The position numbers and the translations under genes were made by a program. The notes under the pieces were generated by a model. That model worked only from the letters and a program-made list of their open reading frames with translations. It was not told where the DNA came from and ran no database searches. Positions 1-11,633 of a stretch of 64,000 nucleotides of DNA are shown here, in pieces. The stretch's first letter is position 1, and every line of letters starts with the position of its first letter. Origin of the DNA: Stratiolaelaps scimitus (taxonomy: Eukaryota; Arthropoda; Arachnida; Mesostigmata; Laelapidae); contig JABWDB010000065.1 of assembly GCA_019614645.1 (NCBI GenBank), positions 372,001 to 436,000 on the forward strand, given 5' to 3'.

Positions 1-1884
1 GTGACGAATCCAATACATAAATAATAAGAAAGTGTTATGCATGCAGATGCTATGCTATGCATACACACCTGATAGTTACACTTCAGTGATGATGGTGTTA
101 GTTGAATTGAATTAACCTGTTTTATATTCTAGTAAATATTTCTGGATGCTCCTCCGAGTGGAAGGTTCGGCTGTCTCATGATATTGTCACGCTCGAGAGT
201 TGGCGTGATTTCATGCTTCCCTATTGATCGCTGATAGTGTACTGGTACTATGTATAGTAAGCGAGTTCCGCGTCGGAGCACGCTTACGAATGTCATAGGC
301 CAATAGCTAATTAGTGGGTGCGGAGTGGCACACGAACATCTTTACCGATAACTCTACATGAGGTTGCATCTCAGATTGAGATCAACGTTGCGGTATCCAA
401 CGGCAGCTAAGAGCTAGAGGAGATCAAACGTTCAGCATGAAGCTGGCACCGGGGCCAAAGTCATAATAGGCGTATCGTGAAATTCATTAACGACACAGAA
501 CGGTTGAGTTGTTTGGCGTAGCTTCTATATGGCGTATGTGCTATGCACCACTTGACCTGTTGACTCATTCAAACGCGTTGAGGGAATTTCGTAACTAGGT
601 GTTCAGTTCGCCGGGTCCTCGCTAAGCAGTGCGGATGCTCTTGTGAATCTTATCCAAGTGCTGTTAAGCTTGTGGACGGATCAGTCCTTCGTGAAATAGG
701 CGCAATAGCTTTTTCTTTCTTACCTCTATTATGCAATGTAAGTCTTCGAAAAATTGCGTGAGATATTCTCCAGTGAAAGCGACCGTGGTGCAAAAAGGTA
801 TAATACATTTTTTAATATCTTTAAATGACGGCCCGCAACTGCGTGGTGAGCATTTGTTCATCGACCTGCCGTTACTGATGAACGTCGTTATGGATCTCTG
901 TAAAGGTCGACTTGTGATGTGATTGATGGCTGTTTACAATAGGAACACTTCAATATTTTCGGTCTCGAAACAGTTCGCCAACGGTGATGTGCACCCCCTA
1001 TGCACCTTCGGTGTTTCTGTCGGTAGGTGATCTATCCTGCCGACTAACCACACCCACACCCCTTTAATAAAATAATAAAATAGCCTTACCTTTCTATTCT
1101 ATTCAGCCAGTTCTTCTCTGTCGGCCGAATGTCACCAATATTTATTGGGAAGATACCCTTCTATTTTTTGCCATACTAATAGCTTCATCATTTGGCTTCA
1201 CTAAACTCGACACCATGGAAATGAACTCAAAGAGTCGTCAGTCAACTGATTTGAAAAGATCACCTAAAAACCAGACGAGCAGAAAATCGGACGGATCTGG
1301 TGCCCTCTTGGATCCGCCCTGCACCATACTATAGTATCTACAGACATCTGTTACCTCATCAGTTATTCAAGGCCTTAAACGGTACCCGATCCGACTAAGT
1401 GCACACCTATATCATTTCACTGTCCGATGTGAGGTGCATGAAAACTTACTGTACGTTATAGACCGCCGTTCGTGGACCCTTGAACAGTTTAGCCAATCTG
1501 CGTAAGACGGCCATTGCGCCCGTATGCACGCTCACTCACTGAGACGCAAAACGCATAGAACTCCTTCGATCTCGTTCGCACAACTACGAACTGGTGAACC
1601 AGCCGCCACCTTCTTCCTATCCACAGCACACGAGCAACCTGAGTGGCTCAACAGTCTGCCTTCAACTTACGGTGCGCAGATCTGATCCCGATATACAGCG
1701 CGCCTCCAGTTCCTTCTTGCCTTCGTCACAATGTATTGTATTATACTTATGGACAAGTTCCGCTTCGGCACCACGCGGATCACACCAGTTGCAATCTGGC
1801 ATTAGTCTGCTAGCACCTCGCACGCGCGAACCGTTCAAATGACAGCGGGGCCTTTTCTATATGTTCACCTATCCACATAACGAC
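1..1884. other. Low-copy sequence, no gene seen
   Basis: Short random-looking open frames only. No conserved protein motif, RNA gene or repeat shared with the rest of the window was recognised. A stretch near 1,040-1,080 (CA-rich, then two AATAAA-like motifs) could be an old retroelement tail, but this is not supported further. Confidence 0.5.
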
Positions 1885-3040
1885 CTATCTACCGATCGAT
1901 CGATACCAGCTGATTGGCAGATCGTCAACGGCGACAGATCGACCGTCGAACCATATTTCGCCACTCGTGCCACCGTCCCCACCGACGGCAACTGCATCAG
2001 ACGTCAGTAGCCGCCGTAGCAGCAGTACTATTATAGTAATGGCTGTGCCATAGGCTCGAGTCAGCCGGTAACTAGCGGAGGGAAGGCGCAAATGACGCTT
2101 GGGTCTTCGCCGTTTGTCAGCGAGCAGCAGCAGGCGAGCGAGCGCGCGCGTCGCATTTCGGACAGATCTTCTGTCCGAAGCTGTTACAGCTGCTGCTGCT
2201 GTCGCCGCAAACGAAAACAAGACGAAACCGAGATGAGAGTGAGAAGGCAGCTGAGTAGTACAAGACACCCGGGTCCCGTTTCGCTCGTTGGTCCATGGCC
2301 AATGTCCAGTAAGCGTGAATCGTATGCCGTGCATGCTGGTGAGAGGTAAAGCAGTTGGTGACGCACACTGACCAGCAACATCCGCGCGCACCACGATTCG
2401 AATGGACACTACACACATTCACATAAACACACTGTCGCAGCTACATTAACATCAGCAGCAGCAGCAGAAACAGCAACAACAACGACAAGAACAGCAGCAG
2501 CAACAACAACAACAACAACAACAACGACAACTGCTGATGCTACTACTAGTACACGAAGAGCTAGTGACAATCAAATTGCCAGCGAATGGCAAGTAAGCAT
2601 CGGGTGTGCGCGAACAGACGGTTATAGCGTGTAGCACCTGCCGGGTACTACCTTCAAGTAACGATCATCAAAAGCCCCAAAATGCCGAGAATTCCCTCCT
2701 GAGTCAAGCTGCTCGAGCAGAGCCGCCGCGCGCACACATACAGACACCAACCGATGACAGCATGTACGACCAGCGAATGGCTGATATCGTTCCATCTTCT
2801 CTTAACGACAAGAACGAACCGGTGAAGACACGTCCGCGAGGAAACGCCGAAACGCGGCAGAATATAATGACGCCGACGGCTGACCCAGGGAAAATGTGTT
2901 ACTCCTGTGTAACGCAACCAGCAGATTACAGACGGGCAGGAACGTCCAGTAGAATACGGCTCGGATACGACGATGATTTCAAAAGGCGGAGTTGAGTCAG
3001 TGCGCTGATGATCGTGGATGGCTGACCTCTGCATACAGGA
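1885..3040. other. CpG- and trinucleotide-rich island, possible promoter or 5' exon
   Basis: This stretch is richer in G+C and CpG than its surroundings. It carries CTG/CAG runs and several overlapping open frames: 177 codons on the minus strand (1,885-2,418) and 129 on the plus strand (2,606-2,995). None shows a recognisable domain, and the codons are mostly simple-repeat products (A, R, L, S runs). Such islands often mark the promoter and untranslated first exon of an arthropod gene, so it may belong to a gene whose body lies outside the window. Coding is not supported. Confidence 0.3.
2451..2530. repeat. CAG/CAA trinucleotide repeat
   Basis: An imperfect run of CAG and CAA triplets. Read on the plus strand it would encode glutamine, but the frame has no support on either side. 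Expected to be length-polymorphic. Confidence 0.85.
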
Positions 3041-4190
3041 TGATAGCGGCGAACTGCCGGAATTGATCAGTCGGTGATCTCATCGGGTTTGGCGTTGCGG
3101 CTCGCGGTGGTGGTCTCAACACCCGCGTTCCGTCATTCTGTGTTCTGCTGTTGGAAATTTTCGTGGTAAACGCCGGAGGGGACATCAATGGATGATTTGA
3201 ACAGAAGTGTGGATTGGGCCGCTTCTTCATGAAATCGTAGACAACTAAACGAATCGCTGCCATTCATTGTACAAAATTGATCTCGAGGTCGCTAGCTCTC
3301 TTTGGCGATGTAGTTTTATCCAATCTCGTGCAAGGCAGTTAGTTGTCCCTCGCTGTTCGTGATTGCATAGAAACCCACTCGGCACTTTTATGATCTTTAC
3401 ATAAGGCTCATTGCCGTATGTCCATGTGGCCAATTACGTTGGAACAACGAAGTAACAAGAACACAATTCTGTGCTCATGGTCCTTCGTTCTCCAGAAATC
3501 ATCGATCACGTCGAGGTGAACAGATTCCAATCAACGCCTTTATCATTGAATAAACACCGCAAGGTGTTTATTTTTCATCATCGAAAAAGAAGTTGTTTGC
3601 TTGATCAAATCTGCCTCTATGTGCCCCAGATACGCACGCGAGTATTTGTCTGCGCTTGTTCATGACATTTGAACTGTCACTCAGTGGTAACGGCTTCTAA
3701 ACATCGTTGTCAGCAGGTTTTGATGCTCACATGAAATGGCAGTGGCATTGTCTCCCAACAGGCTCATAGAAAATCCATATGTTTGTACTATCCTTTGTCT
3801 TTTGCCACACAAACATAAACAACTGTTTTATGTTTAGCCAACCACTGAGGGTGAAAATATATTTTTATATTTGAGACAACTGCTCCCCGCCCGAACAGTA
3901 TCAGCTGGGATCACACTAGGCACCTGAATCCCTCGACACTTAGTTCTTATCAGTTTTCCAAGCAAGGGGTTCATAGGCAACTGGGCTGTTGCCAGTTTGC
4001 CCTGTTGAGAGCTTATGTGCCAATGGACAGTCGTCAATGACATGTTTGGTGTTGAGCCTCAGATGATTCGAAGCGCGCTTAGCTCATTCTATCACATACA
4101 CGTCTTTGCCCAGCAACGGGAGAAACCCGGAAACCTATCTGCTCTTGTATATCAACCGGTCATGTGTATTCGACCTGACTCATTCTAATA
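3041..4190. other. No gene seen
   Basis: Only short chance open frames without motifs. No repeat shared with the rest of the window was noticed. Confidence 0.45.
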
Positions 4191-4194
4191 CAAA

Positions 4195-4230
4195 TTACAG
4201 CAGTAGAAGTAGTACTAGTAGTAGTAGCAG
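4195..4230. repeat. AGT trinucleotide microsatellite
   Basis: A run of imperfect AGT/AGC triplets directly upstream of a SINE-like segment. Confidence 0.75.
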
Positions 4231-4345
4231 TGCACGGGTTCGATCCCCACCGTTGCACATTTGCATTTTGGGGTCCGTCTTATGCAGCAATGTTAAAAGC
4301 AGTTGTACCGTGGACGTTAAATGTTGGCTGAGAGTCAGCGCGAAA
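4228..4345 (+). mobile_element. tRNA-derived SINE-like repeat, copy 1
   Basis: Contains a perfect RNA polymerase III B-box type motif, GGTTCGATCCC, at 4,237-4,247. The following block is matched over about 100 bases by a minus-strand copy near 44.4 kb, including GGGGTCCGTCTTATG and GTGGACGTTAAAT. An internal promoter box plus a dispersed, diverged second copy fits a tRNA-derived SINE. No clear A-box was found, because the 5' part is replaced by an AGT repeat, so this is probably 5'-truncated. The 3' part loosely recalls tick SINEs, from memory only. Confidence 0.55.
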
Positions 4346-4687
4346 GCCTAGTAGCAGCACTATTAACAAAACAATAATATGTGAAAGTTGACCGATATGT
4401 GATTAATACGGTAATTGACACTGCACTTTCAATCGAGTGTTACATCCTAATATAATATCCACCATGCATATTTAGTCTCTGTTTAGTGCTATCTTTGTCC
4501 AAAGCTAACTAGAGGTGGATATTATTGCCATAAACATGCGTTTCTCCTCGAGTCGTTTAAGATGTCTGATCCCAAGATTCCCACCATTCTTCTCCGGATG
4601 GATTTTGCAGTCAGACCCTTATCGATTGTATCTATCAGGTCTGCAATGACTTGCTATACTGATGTTTTCTAACATATATGTAGCTTG

Positions 4688-4688
<1 letters not shown>

Positions 4689-4719
<31 letters not shown>
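4689..4719. repeat. (TA)n microsatellite
   Basis: Pure TA dinucleotide run of about 31 bases. Confidence 0.95.
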
Positions 4720-4724
<5 letters not shown>

Positions 4725-4883
4725 CATTACATCGATGACTTCGCACGCTGTCTGGGGAATTGGCTAACCGCTGGAAAACGACCGGCTAATGCCGCTGCGA
4801 AGCGATGCGGCCACGGCCGCGTGCATATAGCCATGTATAGAAGACATCTGCTGTCATCTATGGGAAATGTTTCTTCCCGCTAG

Positions 4884-5069
4884 ATATTCATCTTTTCGAA
4901 TGCATTTTGCGCAACGATAATTTTGTATGAGTTCAAACACGTTTTTGCGTCAATGACATCGTCTTTGATACACTATGAAAAGGTGGCTGACAAAAACAAC
5001 AAAGCCTCTAACCTTAAATTAGGGTAAAAACTGTCTGCGTAAATAAGTTTACTACGAGAACTTTCTTGT
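4884..5069. other. No gene seen
   Basis: AT-rich sequence between two TA runs with no recognisable coding or repeat signal. Confidence 0.4.
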
Positions 5070-5088
5070 AATATATATATATATATAT
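5070..5088. repeat. (TA)n microsatellite
   Basis: Short pure AT dinucleotide run. Confidence 0.9.
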
Positions 5089-6170
5089 GCTGTCTTAAGT
5101 ACACGTTCATTCACGTCATGAATACGTGTTAGCATCATTAGTTTTAATAACAGATAACCTTTTTTTTTCTTAGTACAATCATGCAGGTTTCAGCTGAAAA
5201 CAACCAAATGGCAGCTTACATCTATGGCAGAGTCGTTGAACGACTTATTTTTACTGGGTTCAAGCTGCACGTTAGCCCGGCGAATACCGCAGATCGACAC
5301 AGGCATTTTCAGCCTTAATGGGTAAAAGATGTAAATGTTTCAGCTATGCACAAACATATGGATTGCCTTCGAATTTGTTGTTGGTAGCTCGTTTATTAGT
5401 ACCATCGTTTAATTCAGCATTCCATTAGGATTCGTTTGGATTAGGTTAGGATTCGTTATTTCAGTTCAATGCAAATGAGTACTCACAGAAGTGGCTGTTT
5501 GGCAAGGCTTGTCTGGCGGCCGAAATCGTCATAGCTGGCACCCACACTCGATGGAGGCCTGAAACCAAATCGGTGAACTTTTACGTGAAAATCTGAACCG
5601 AAGACTAGCTAGGTGCTAGCTAATCTATATACAATTTAAAATCGCAGCAAGTGTCATCGATGTATCTGCAGATGATAAGTGGTATGAAGCAAATACATTT
5701 TAACACAACATCGCTAATGAACAATTCAGTATTGTACAGCCTTGCTCTAATGATAATAGCCACATTGATCAATACGTTCCTGAAGCGCTGACATCTGTTC
5801 TCCTCAACAAAAACTGTCGACACCAAAACCCTTGATGGGGTTTTCCTTAAGATGTGTTTGTGTATAATTGTAGGGTTCATTATTTACAGCCTGGGATATT
5901 TTACAATATACTATATTATAGGATATGTCGATTTTTTGCCATAATTACGCAATCAGTATATATGACAGAACTGTATATATATATTTCTCGTTGGAACTGC
6001 GAAAGGTAACATTACTGGACTGGGTTTCCTTGTGTTCGGCGCATGTTCTCATGTATATTGTGGCTCAACTACGAATTATTGGTATATTCATATATTCGAA
6101 TATGTACATTTTATTATATATTCGAATTTCTGTGTGGTTCTTTTGTACCGTGATGTAATGATCGTCTTGA
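5089..6170. other. AT-rich sequence, no gene seen
   Basis: Only small AT-rich open frames (86 codons minus at 5,620-5,880; 77 codons plus at 5,925-6,158) with low-complexity composition and no motif. Judged non-coding. Confidence 0.45.
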
Positions 6171-6257
6171 ATATTTTTTAACGAGAATTCAAGTTCATTG
6201 CAAAAAAAAATGCAGTTTTGTCAATAAACCAGAATTTTAATTGAAATTGAATTGAAA
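6171..6257 (+). mobile_element. 3' tail of a CR1-like LINE (solo relic)
   Basis: The sequence matches the 3' end of the LINE at 11.8-14.15 kb: an ACGAGAA-TTCAAG-like segment, then TGCAGTTTTGTCAATAAA, then TTGAA-type tail repeats. The same order (gaacttaag, polyadenylation-like AATAAA, TTGAA repeats) closes the 14 kb element. No coding part remains, as expected for a severely 5'-truncated insertion. Confidence 0.6.
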
Positions 6258-6268
6258 CGCCAGGTTTT

Positions 6269-6307
6269 AACTAATGATATACTCCTAATCGAAGTATATC
6301 ATTAGTT
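6269..6307. repeat. Perfect 15-bp inverted repeat with 9-base loop
   Basis: The left arm AACTAATGATATACT (6,269-6,283) is exactly complementary to the right arm AGTATATCATTAGTT (6,293-6,307). It lies 11 bases after the LINE 3' tail. It may be a small foldback or template-switch product; no function is implied. Confidence 0.85.
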
Positions 6308-7640
6308 CGCTGGACGAGTTGACTCGAACAGTTAAACCCAATAGGGAGCTCATTGGATGAAGTTTCACTTCCGTGATTCGCATGAGAGCGAGAAATGTAT
6401 TCGTGAATAAAAAGGCACATGCTTCTAAGCAAAATTCTAGATCGATTCTTTGAGGTGGAACGCGTTTTGGTTCATCACCAGGTAATATTTAATTTGCACT
6501 CTGTCAACTCGAACACTCGAACGATAGAAACCAGAATCACGTCAAGGTCACCCCTATCACGCCAAGGGGGAATGACTTAAAAAAGTTGCGTACATTTCAG
6601 CCTCTCCGATAATTGTGAGATTAACGGCAGTACGTGTAAAGCACTTCCTAAACCGTTTTGTACGGGCCGCCACTAAAGCCTTCAAATCCATCCCAAATTG
6701 TCTACTATATCCCTAGACGACGATTTTCAAATACGTTACTCATTACGACTCGATGCAAAGACGATGGGAGATGTGACCGCGACTCTGAGTCGAACCTCGA
6801 CTCTCGCTAGCCATTATTGAAATATTCATGCGTTGCAAAGGCACTACCACCCCACCGGATATTCTGTATCTGACCTGACACCGATTCACTTCTGAAGCGT
6901 TTATTTGTCAACAGAAATTGACAGCGAAGGCGAGCGAGGATCAACATACCAAGAGGGTCACAGCGGTCAAATCGGATGAAGACGTTTGGCCCTTTAGCGA
7001 ATATGTACGAGAAAATTGCTGGGGGTAGTTTCTATCCTAATTCGATTAGTTGAGCATACTGCTTCGTACGAATCAGAGCGATGACTCTCGTGATCCGCTT
7101 TTGCTAGTTTCGTCAAATATAATTGTCTCTCGTTAATTGCTGCTCAGACACTCACGTCGATGTGCTCATTACTGCAACGGTTAGTGAAACTGCTCCACTT
7201 CGTGCTGTATATGAGTCCGTTATATCTCTGTCCGCTGAACGATGCGTGCGAGGTGCAACGCACGAGGCACTCTGTGAAGTCTTGTTAAAACTAACTCAAT
7301 TCCTTTGCTGCCCACGGTCTGAGTCGTCGTCAAGGTTGTCGTTCGGTGTTCTACGAAGGTTCCACGAGAACCACAACCACCGTGCGTCTTGGCCACTATC
7401 GTTGTCGTCGGCCGGGATAACGGTTCGTAGTCGTCGTTGACTGCAGGTCGTCCTGCACTGCTCTGCCGTCCGACCTGCGGGGTGCGTCACTGGCTAAATC
7501 TCGAAGTATGCTGATGGAAAGGGATAGATCTCGAGGATAGACCAGACGTGGCGTTTGGGGTCTTCCGTTGTAAACAGGTTGGATGATTCGCCCGCTGTAG
7601 CAGGTTAGGCCTGTTTCGCAGGCAGGGGCTGGTAGCCAGG
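6308..7640. other. No gene seen
   Basis: Open frames here (for example 105 codons plus at 7,123-7,440) lack motifs. GC rises towards 7.3-7.9 kb, ahead of the candidate exon at 7.88 kb. Confidence 0.4.
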
Positions 7641-7880
7641 GCAGACGGAGACGTGGCTTGCCATACGCCCGTCGCCATCTCTCCTCTCTATCAGTCCCCC
7701 CGTTATCACGTTATCTATGTACTAATTATCAGCCAGGATGACCACTGCAATTATATAGTGATTCGTTCGTTGTATTGTTATTATGACGATAGGCAGCATT
7801 GTATCCGGTGGAAAGGGGCGAAAAGCCACTTACGCGCAATCCAGGGGTCCTTCGTACTCGAGACGCTACGCTATACGTGG

Positions 7881-7943
7881 ATGCGTTTGTGGGCCGGCCT
7901 CGTGTCTATCGTGTTCTGCGCCGTCATCGCTGCTGTAGCCTGA
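7881..7943 (+). CDS. Candidate first exon encoding a signal peptide (or a chance ORF)
   Basis: From the ATG at 7,881 a 20-residue frame reads MRLWAGLVSIVFCAVIAAVA and then stops. It has a short basic start, a hydrophobic core and small residues at the end, as in a secretion signal or a single membrane helix. Local GC is higher than in the flanks. A weak GT dinucleotide near the end could be a splice donor, which would make this a first coding exon, but the context is poor and no downstream exon was identified. It may be fortuitous. Confidence 0.25.
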   Translation: MRLWAGLVSIVFCAVIAAVA

Positions 7944-9720
7944 GCTATTCAAAGTAGCTGCACTGTCCTCATCGACACAGCGGCAAGTCACGGCAGAATT
8001 GTATTGCGTGGCTCCCAGCGATGTTGATTTTGGCGAAGTGCGTCAATCGAGATTTTTAGCCTCGCCTCGAGCTCATGAATTAGTGTGATAAGGATTCATT
8101 GGTTTGAGGAATTGGACTACAGTTCGATTAATTAGTTCATAAACGGAAATAACTAGTACAAGATGAAATTCATAATAATCATGGAATTCATTATATTACT
8201 ATATGAATAAAATAATAGCTTTTTTATTTAAATGATGGTTTGATGTCGTTGGGGGCTCTGGATTATAGATACGTATTAGGCAAATAAGCAGGCTGTGTAA
8301 GATTGCAAAATCATTGTCGTGTTCCGTGATTAAGGTGAACTCTTTGAAACGTAAGGATCATAAAGATGCTGATTCACGTTCGTACGCTGGATAATCGTTA
8401 GACATCGTCAGAAGAATCTTTGTTTGATCGGTTTCCCACAAATATGATATTTTCCAGAATGGCATGGGTACCTGAAGTTAGCTTCTGCATTTTGATAGGT
8501 TTTTGCATACTTGACTTTCAGCTAATGGTGTGTAAGACCACATACTAAAGTCCGATTTTAGTGTGCATGTGCGTTTGTCAGTATTCACTATGGTATCATA
8601 TCAGGTATTATATGTAGTAGTATTTGAAAGATATCTAGAACACTGCACAGGCTCGACATGCGCCATTGTCGTAAACATCGGGAATCTTCGCTTGGACGAC
8701 ACTGACGGCTAGTCTTGTTCATTAACTTTCATTAGCGTGGTTTATAAACTGGATCATTTCATTTCTTCAAAGGCAGTGCGCAGTTTGACTGCAGGACCTG
8801 CATGGTCCAGAACGTAGTACATGACGCAGTACAGAGAATGAACATTGGCGTCTGATCTGTGCCTTTCAGGACTTCGACCTATTCCGTCTCCTTTGTTGAT
8901 GTCTACGAACGAACACCTATGTAGGTTGCATCCAAAGGTCTAACATGATATTGTCGAGCAAATTCGACGGAGGTGTGTTTTTACGATTGATTGTTGTGGT
9001 GCCAATTGTCGGTTTGACCAACAAGAGTCAAATATTTGTTTGTTATAGGCCCGTATATTAAATATATGTATCAGTTACAAAACAAAACTTAGGGCATTAT
9101 ACCTAACGAACACCACGGAAATGTATTAATTTTATAACCTGCTAGCAACGCGAAGAAGATCGGTGTTCGCAGTGGCTGTCGATTTTAAGGTAGCCTTCAA
9201 ATGCTGGATCTTGCAGACTCGTTTTTGGAAAATTAGCTAGACTTGTGGTACAATCCAACTTGCTGCGCTTGCTCTGGTCAGCGCTGCATTTAAAGCTCCC
9301 GATATTTGCTATTCAATTTCGAAATGGAGTTGGCGAGTTCCGTAATGTTTTTTATTCGGAAATGCAATTCACCACAAACGACAGATCTTCCGTGATGTCT
9401 AATACAAGAATAGCGTTATCAAACCGCTCCTCGCGCATTGGCACCCCTATAGGGCTTCTGCTGCCCCGAGAACGCCGATAGTAACTTTGACTTATTGATT
9501 ACTTACTATTATAATCCTCATATTATAGGCCAAAGCACGCCGGCAAGCTTATTTAATGAATAATTGCAGTACACCACTACGTTCAGCGCTACGAGCGCAC
9601 ATCCGCGACTATATTATTAGGGTTATTAAGTTATAACTGATTTGCATTCATCATGTTACCCAGCTGGCACCCAACAATGAGGAACACAGTTCAGCGGATG
9701 AATCTATACGGCTCCGTGCG
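7944..9720. other. No gene seen
   Basis: AT-rich, no recognisable coding, RNA or repeat signal. The 78-codon plus-strand frame at 9,245-9,481 has no motif. Confidence 0.45.
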
Positions 9721-9734
9721 ACGTTCCCCTTCAT

Positions 9735-9798
9735 ATAAGAGAACTTAAGCATTGTAAAAACTACAGTTCCTTTAATAAACCAATAAAGCTTTACCTTC
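9735..9798 (+). mobile_element. 3' tail of a CR1-like LINE (solo relic)
   Basis: The sequence GAGAACTTAAGCATTGTAAA followed by two AATAAA-type motifs parallels the 3' untranslated end of the 14 kb LINE (gagaacttaagccttgtaata, then AATAAA). No coding sequence is attached. It is read as a third, diverged 3' fragment of the same family. Confidence 0.5.
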
Positions 9799-9819
9799 AC
9801 ATGTATTTGTCTTGACCGA

Positions 9820-9865
9820 ATTATCCACATGTGATTTTGTATATTATCCACATGTGATTTTGTAT
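9820..9865. repeat. Exact 23-bp tandem duplication
   Basis: ATTATCCACATGTGATTTTG plus three bases occurs twice head to tail (9,820-9,842 and 9,843-9,865), directly at the 3' edge of the LINE-R fragment that follows. Confidence 0.9.
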
Positions 9866-11103
9866 AGCAGAAGGAAAGATCCTGCGCGCTTGTCTCCGGT
9901 GGCGCGAATCAGTCCATGGTAGACCCCTTCGAGGAAGTTACGCGCTACCGCGTAACCGGGGGTGGTTGCACAGTGGTTGACATAAGAAGGTGCTAGAGTA
10001 TCAACCACCATGCCGTCCCAAACGAGGTGCTGGCATCGGTGGAAGGGGATGAGAGTGAGGCTGTCAGGGCGGCGCCCGTCGGTAGTGTCGAGGCCCTGTG
10101 GCTCCCTCGTGCAAGTAATACCGGCGGAGCGGCGGGCCCTCGCGAGCGTGTCATTAAACATCGTGTTTCGCGGATGGCGACCGGCGCTGCGCTCGCACGA
10201 GAGTCCGTGGTGCTCATTCGTTGCGACAGGGTCCCCGCAACGCTTGCAGCTGTTGGTCTTAATTACAGGGGCCCCGAAGCGGAGACCCACACAGAAGCGG
10301 AGACCCACACAGAAGCGGAGGGAGAGATCGTCAGCAGTGCCAAGGGACGTGGAGGGCAGCGCGTGGAGCCATGCCTCCGCACCAGGCCTGTCGACGGCCC
10401 GGAGGCGAGCCTGGTCAGCACCGTGTGGCGCTGAGGCCAGGAGGAAACCCCGCAGCTCCCTGTGGAGGACATCAGGCCATACCCGCTGCTTGCTCCGCTT
10501 GTCCTCAGGGTCCAATAAAACGGTCCAAGAGTGGCCGGATGGCCTCGTTCGTAAGAGGGAAGTCGACGAGCTCAAGGGGCGACCTAGGAGTGAGACGGCA
10601 CCCTGGGAGCACCCGCTGGAGGTCGGGGTGCGGGCCAAAGAGAAGACCTCGCACTTAGCGACCGGGTGAGCGTGGATGAAGGCGCGAGCCTCGTGAGCAG
10701 CGATCTCATCGTCCCACACGCCTGGCTGTATCCCGAGCAGGCTCACAACCGTGTCCCTCTCGCTGGCCCACGCTATCTTAGCAGCCAGGCGGCGGATCGA
10801 GCTAGTGCAGGCAATAGGCCGTATCAAACCATCCTTGTTCCTTGCGCCGATGGTATCGTGCCGGGCCGCATGCAGTCGACCACCTTACGAGAGCTTTGGT
10901 AAGGGCACTGGCGACGGTTCCGAGCGCCGGGGAGAGCAGGTCCCTGAGGTGGCGCGGCCGAAGGCCATCGGGGCCGGCTGACGAGCTTAGGGGGAAATAG
11001 GCAACGGCCGCAAAAACCTCAGCAGTTGACGTTGGGGCAATGTTGACCTGCGGGGGACGTTCGGGGAAGCCGTAGTCAGGAGGGGCGAAGGGGTGCTTCG
11101 CCT
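9866..11103 (-). mobile_element. LINE-R copy 1, internally deleted, 3'-truncated
   Basis: On the minus strand the element starts near 11,103 with the N-terminal RT region (motif SSSAGPDGLRPRHLRDL). It goes on to the SIRPI-type segment with a frameshift, then has two large internal losses relative to the 46.7-48.7 kb copy. The first runs from the HAHPDA segment to KCEIFSL, removing the catalytic palm (motifs A to C). The second runs from the DEAIRPLL segment to DKQSKQR. What remains is an open frame of 327 codons (9,844-10,827) ending in the zinc-finger and endonuclease region (CKRCGDPVATNEHHGLSC; RRPDSLTL; WDGMVVDT). A hexapeptide, LRFCVG, is repeated by an 18-bp tandem duplication (about 10,280-10,318). 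It cannot encode a working reverse transcriptase. Confidence 0.8.
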
Positions 11104-11329
11104 TTCAACATTCATTAATTGTTGCATAACTTGACAAACTGTTAATTATCGTTTACATGAAATGAGACGCCGAGGTAGTTAAAGCTTTACTCGTTTTTGT
11201 ATTTACAGCTTTTTTAGAGTATTGTAGTGTTATCCATGTTGCGGATTGTTGTAGTGTGGCTCGATATTATCTCTTCACTCTATCGGAAGTACTACAAAGA
11301 CTTTAAATATAGATATATATATATATATA
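11104..11329. other. AT-rich spacer ending in a (TA)n run
   Basis: No coding signal. The TA microsatellite at 11,312-11,329 is the target into which the adjacent LTR was inserted. Confidence 0.6.
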
Positions 11330-11633
11330 TGTAGTAGATCGGCCAGAGGGCAAGAGTATGCACTAACGATAATAATCACGGGTCAGTTTAACGGGCGTAG
11401 AAATAGATTTATTGTACACAATTGTTGCAGTCTCAGCACTCTTCACATTGCTTATCACTCTCGTCACACTCACAGTCGTCGGTGTTCTCTCCACCTCGGC
11501 ATACAGCTTTCACTCTTGACGCTTGCGCATACCGGTATATATGTTCTGTCGGGCTGCGCTCGTGTGTAACACAACAAGCCTCTCTGCTTCATGTTGGATG
11601 TGCAGTGACTAGTGCATCCGCTGACCGCTTACA
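11330..11633 (-). mobile_element. Solo LTR (304 bp)
   Basis: The segment begins TGTAGTAG and ends CTTACA, i.e. 5'-TG...CA-3' with short inverted termini (TGTA/TTACA). Read on the minus strand it has the order expected of an LTR: a TATA-like ACATATATACC about 90 bases in, an AATAAA near base 225, and then a downstream region to the end. Both ends abut TA repeat, and TATA flanks each side. That fits a 4-bp duplication as in TATA-targeting Ty3/gypsy elements, although the microsatellite makes the duplication uninformative. No internal region or second LTR is present. Confidence 0.65.

Noticed and set aside
1885..2418. Minus-strand 177-codon frame in the CpG-rich island
   Set aside because: Composition is driven by CTG/CAG and CpG repeats. 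There is no domain, and equally long frames exist on both strands.
2451..2530. CRISPR-like or polyglutamine gene reading of the CAG/CAA repeat
   Set aside because: A simple trinucleotide run without spacers, and no flanking coding frame.
2606..2995. Plus-strand 129-codon frame as a gene
   Set aside because: No motif, no paralogue, no splice or start context that stands out. Kept only as part of the island description.
10010..10669. Plus-strand 219-codon frame
   Set aside because: Shadow of LINE-R copy 1, whose minus-strand frame carries the zinc-finger and endonuclease motifs.
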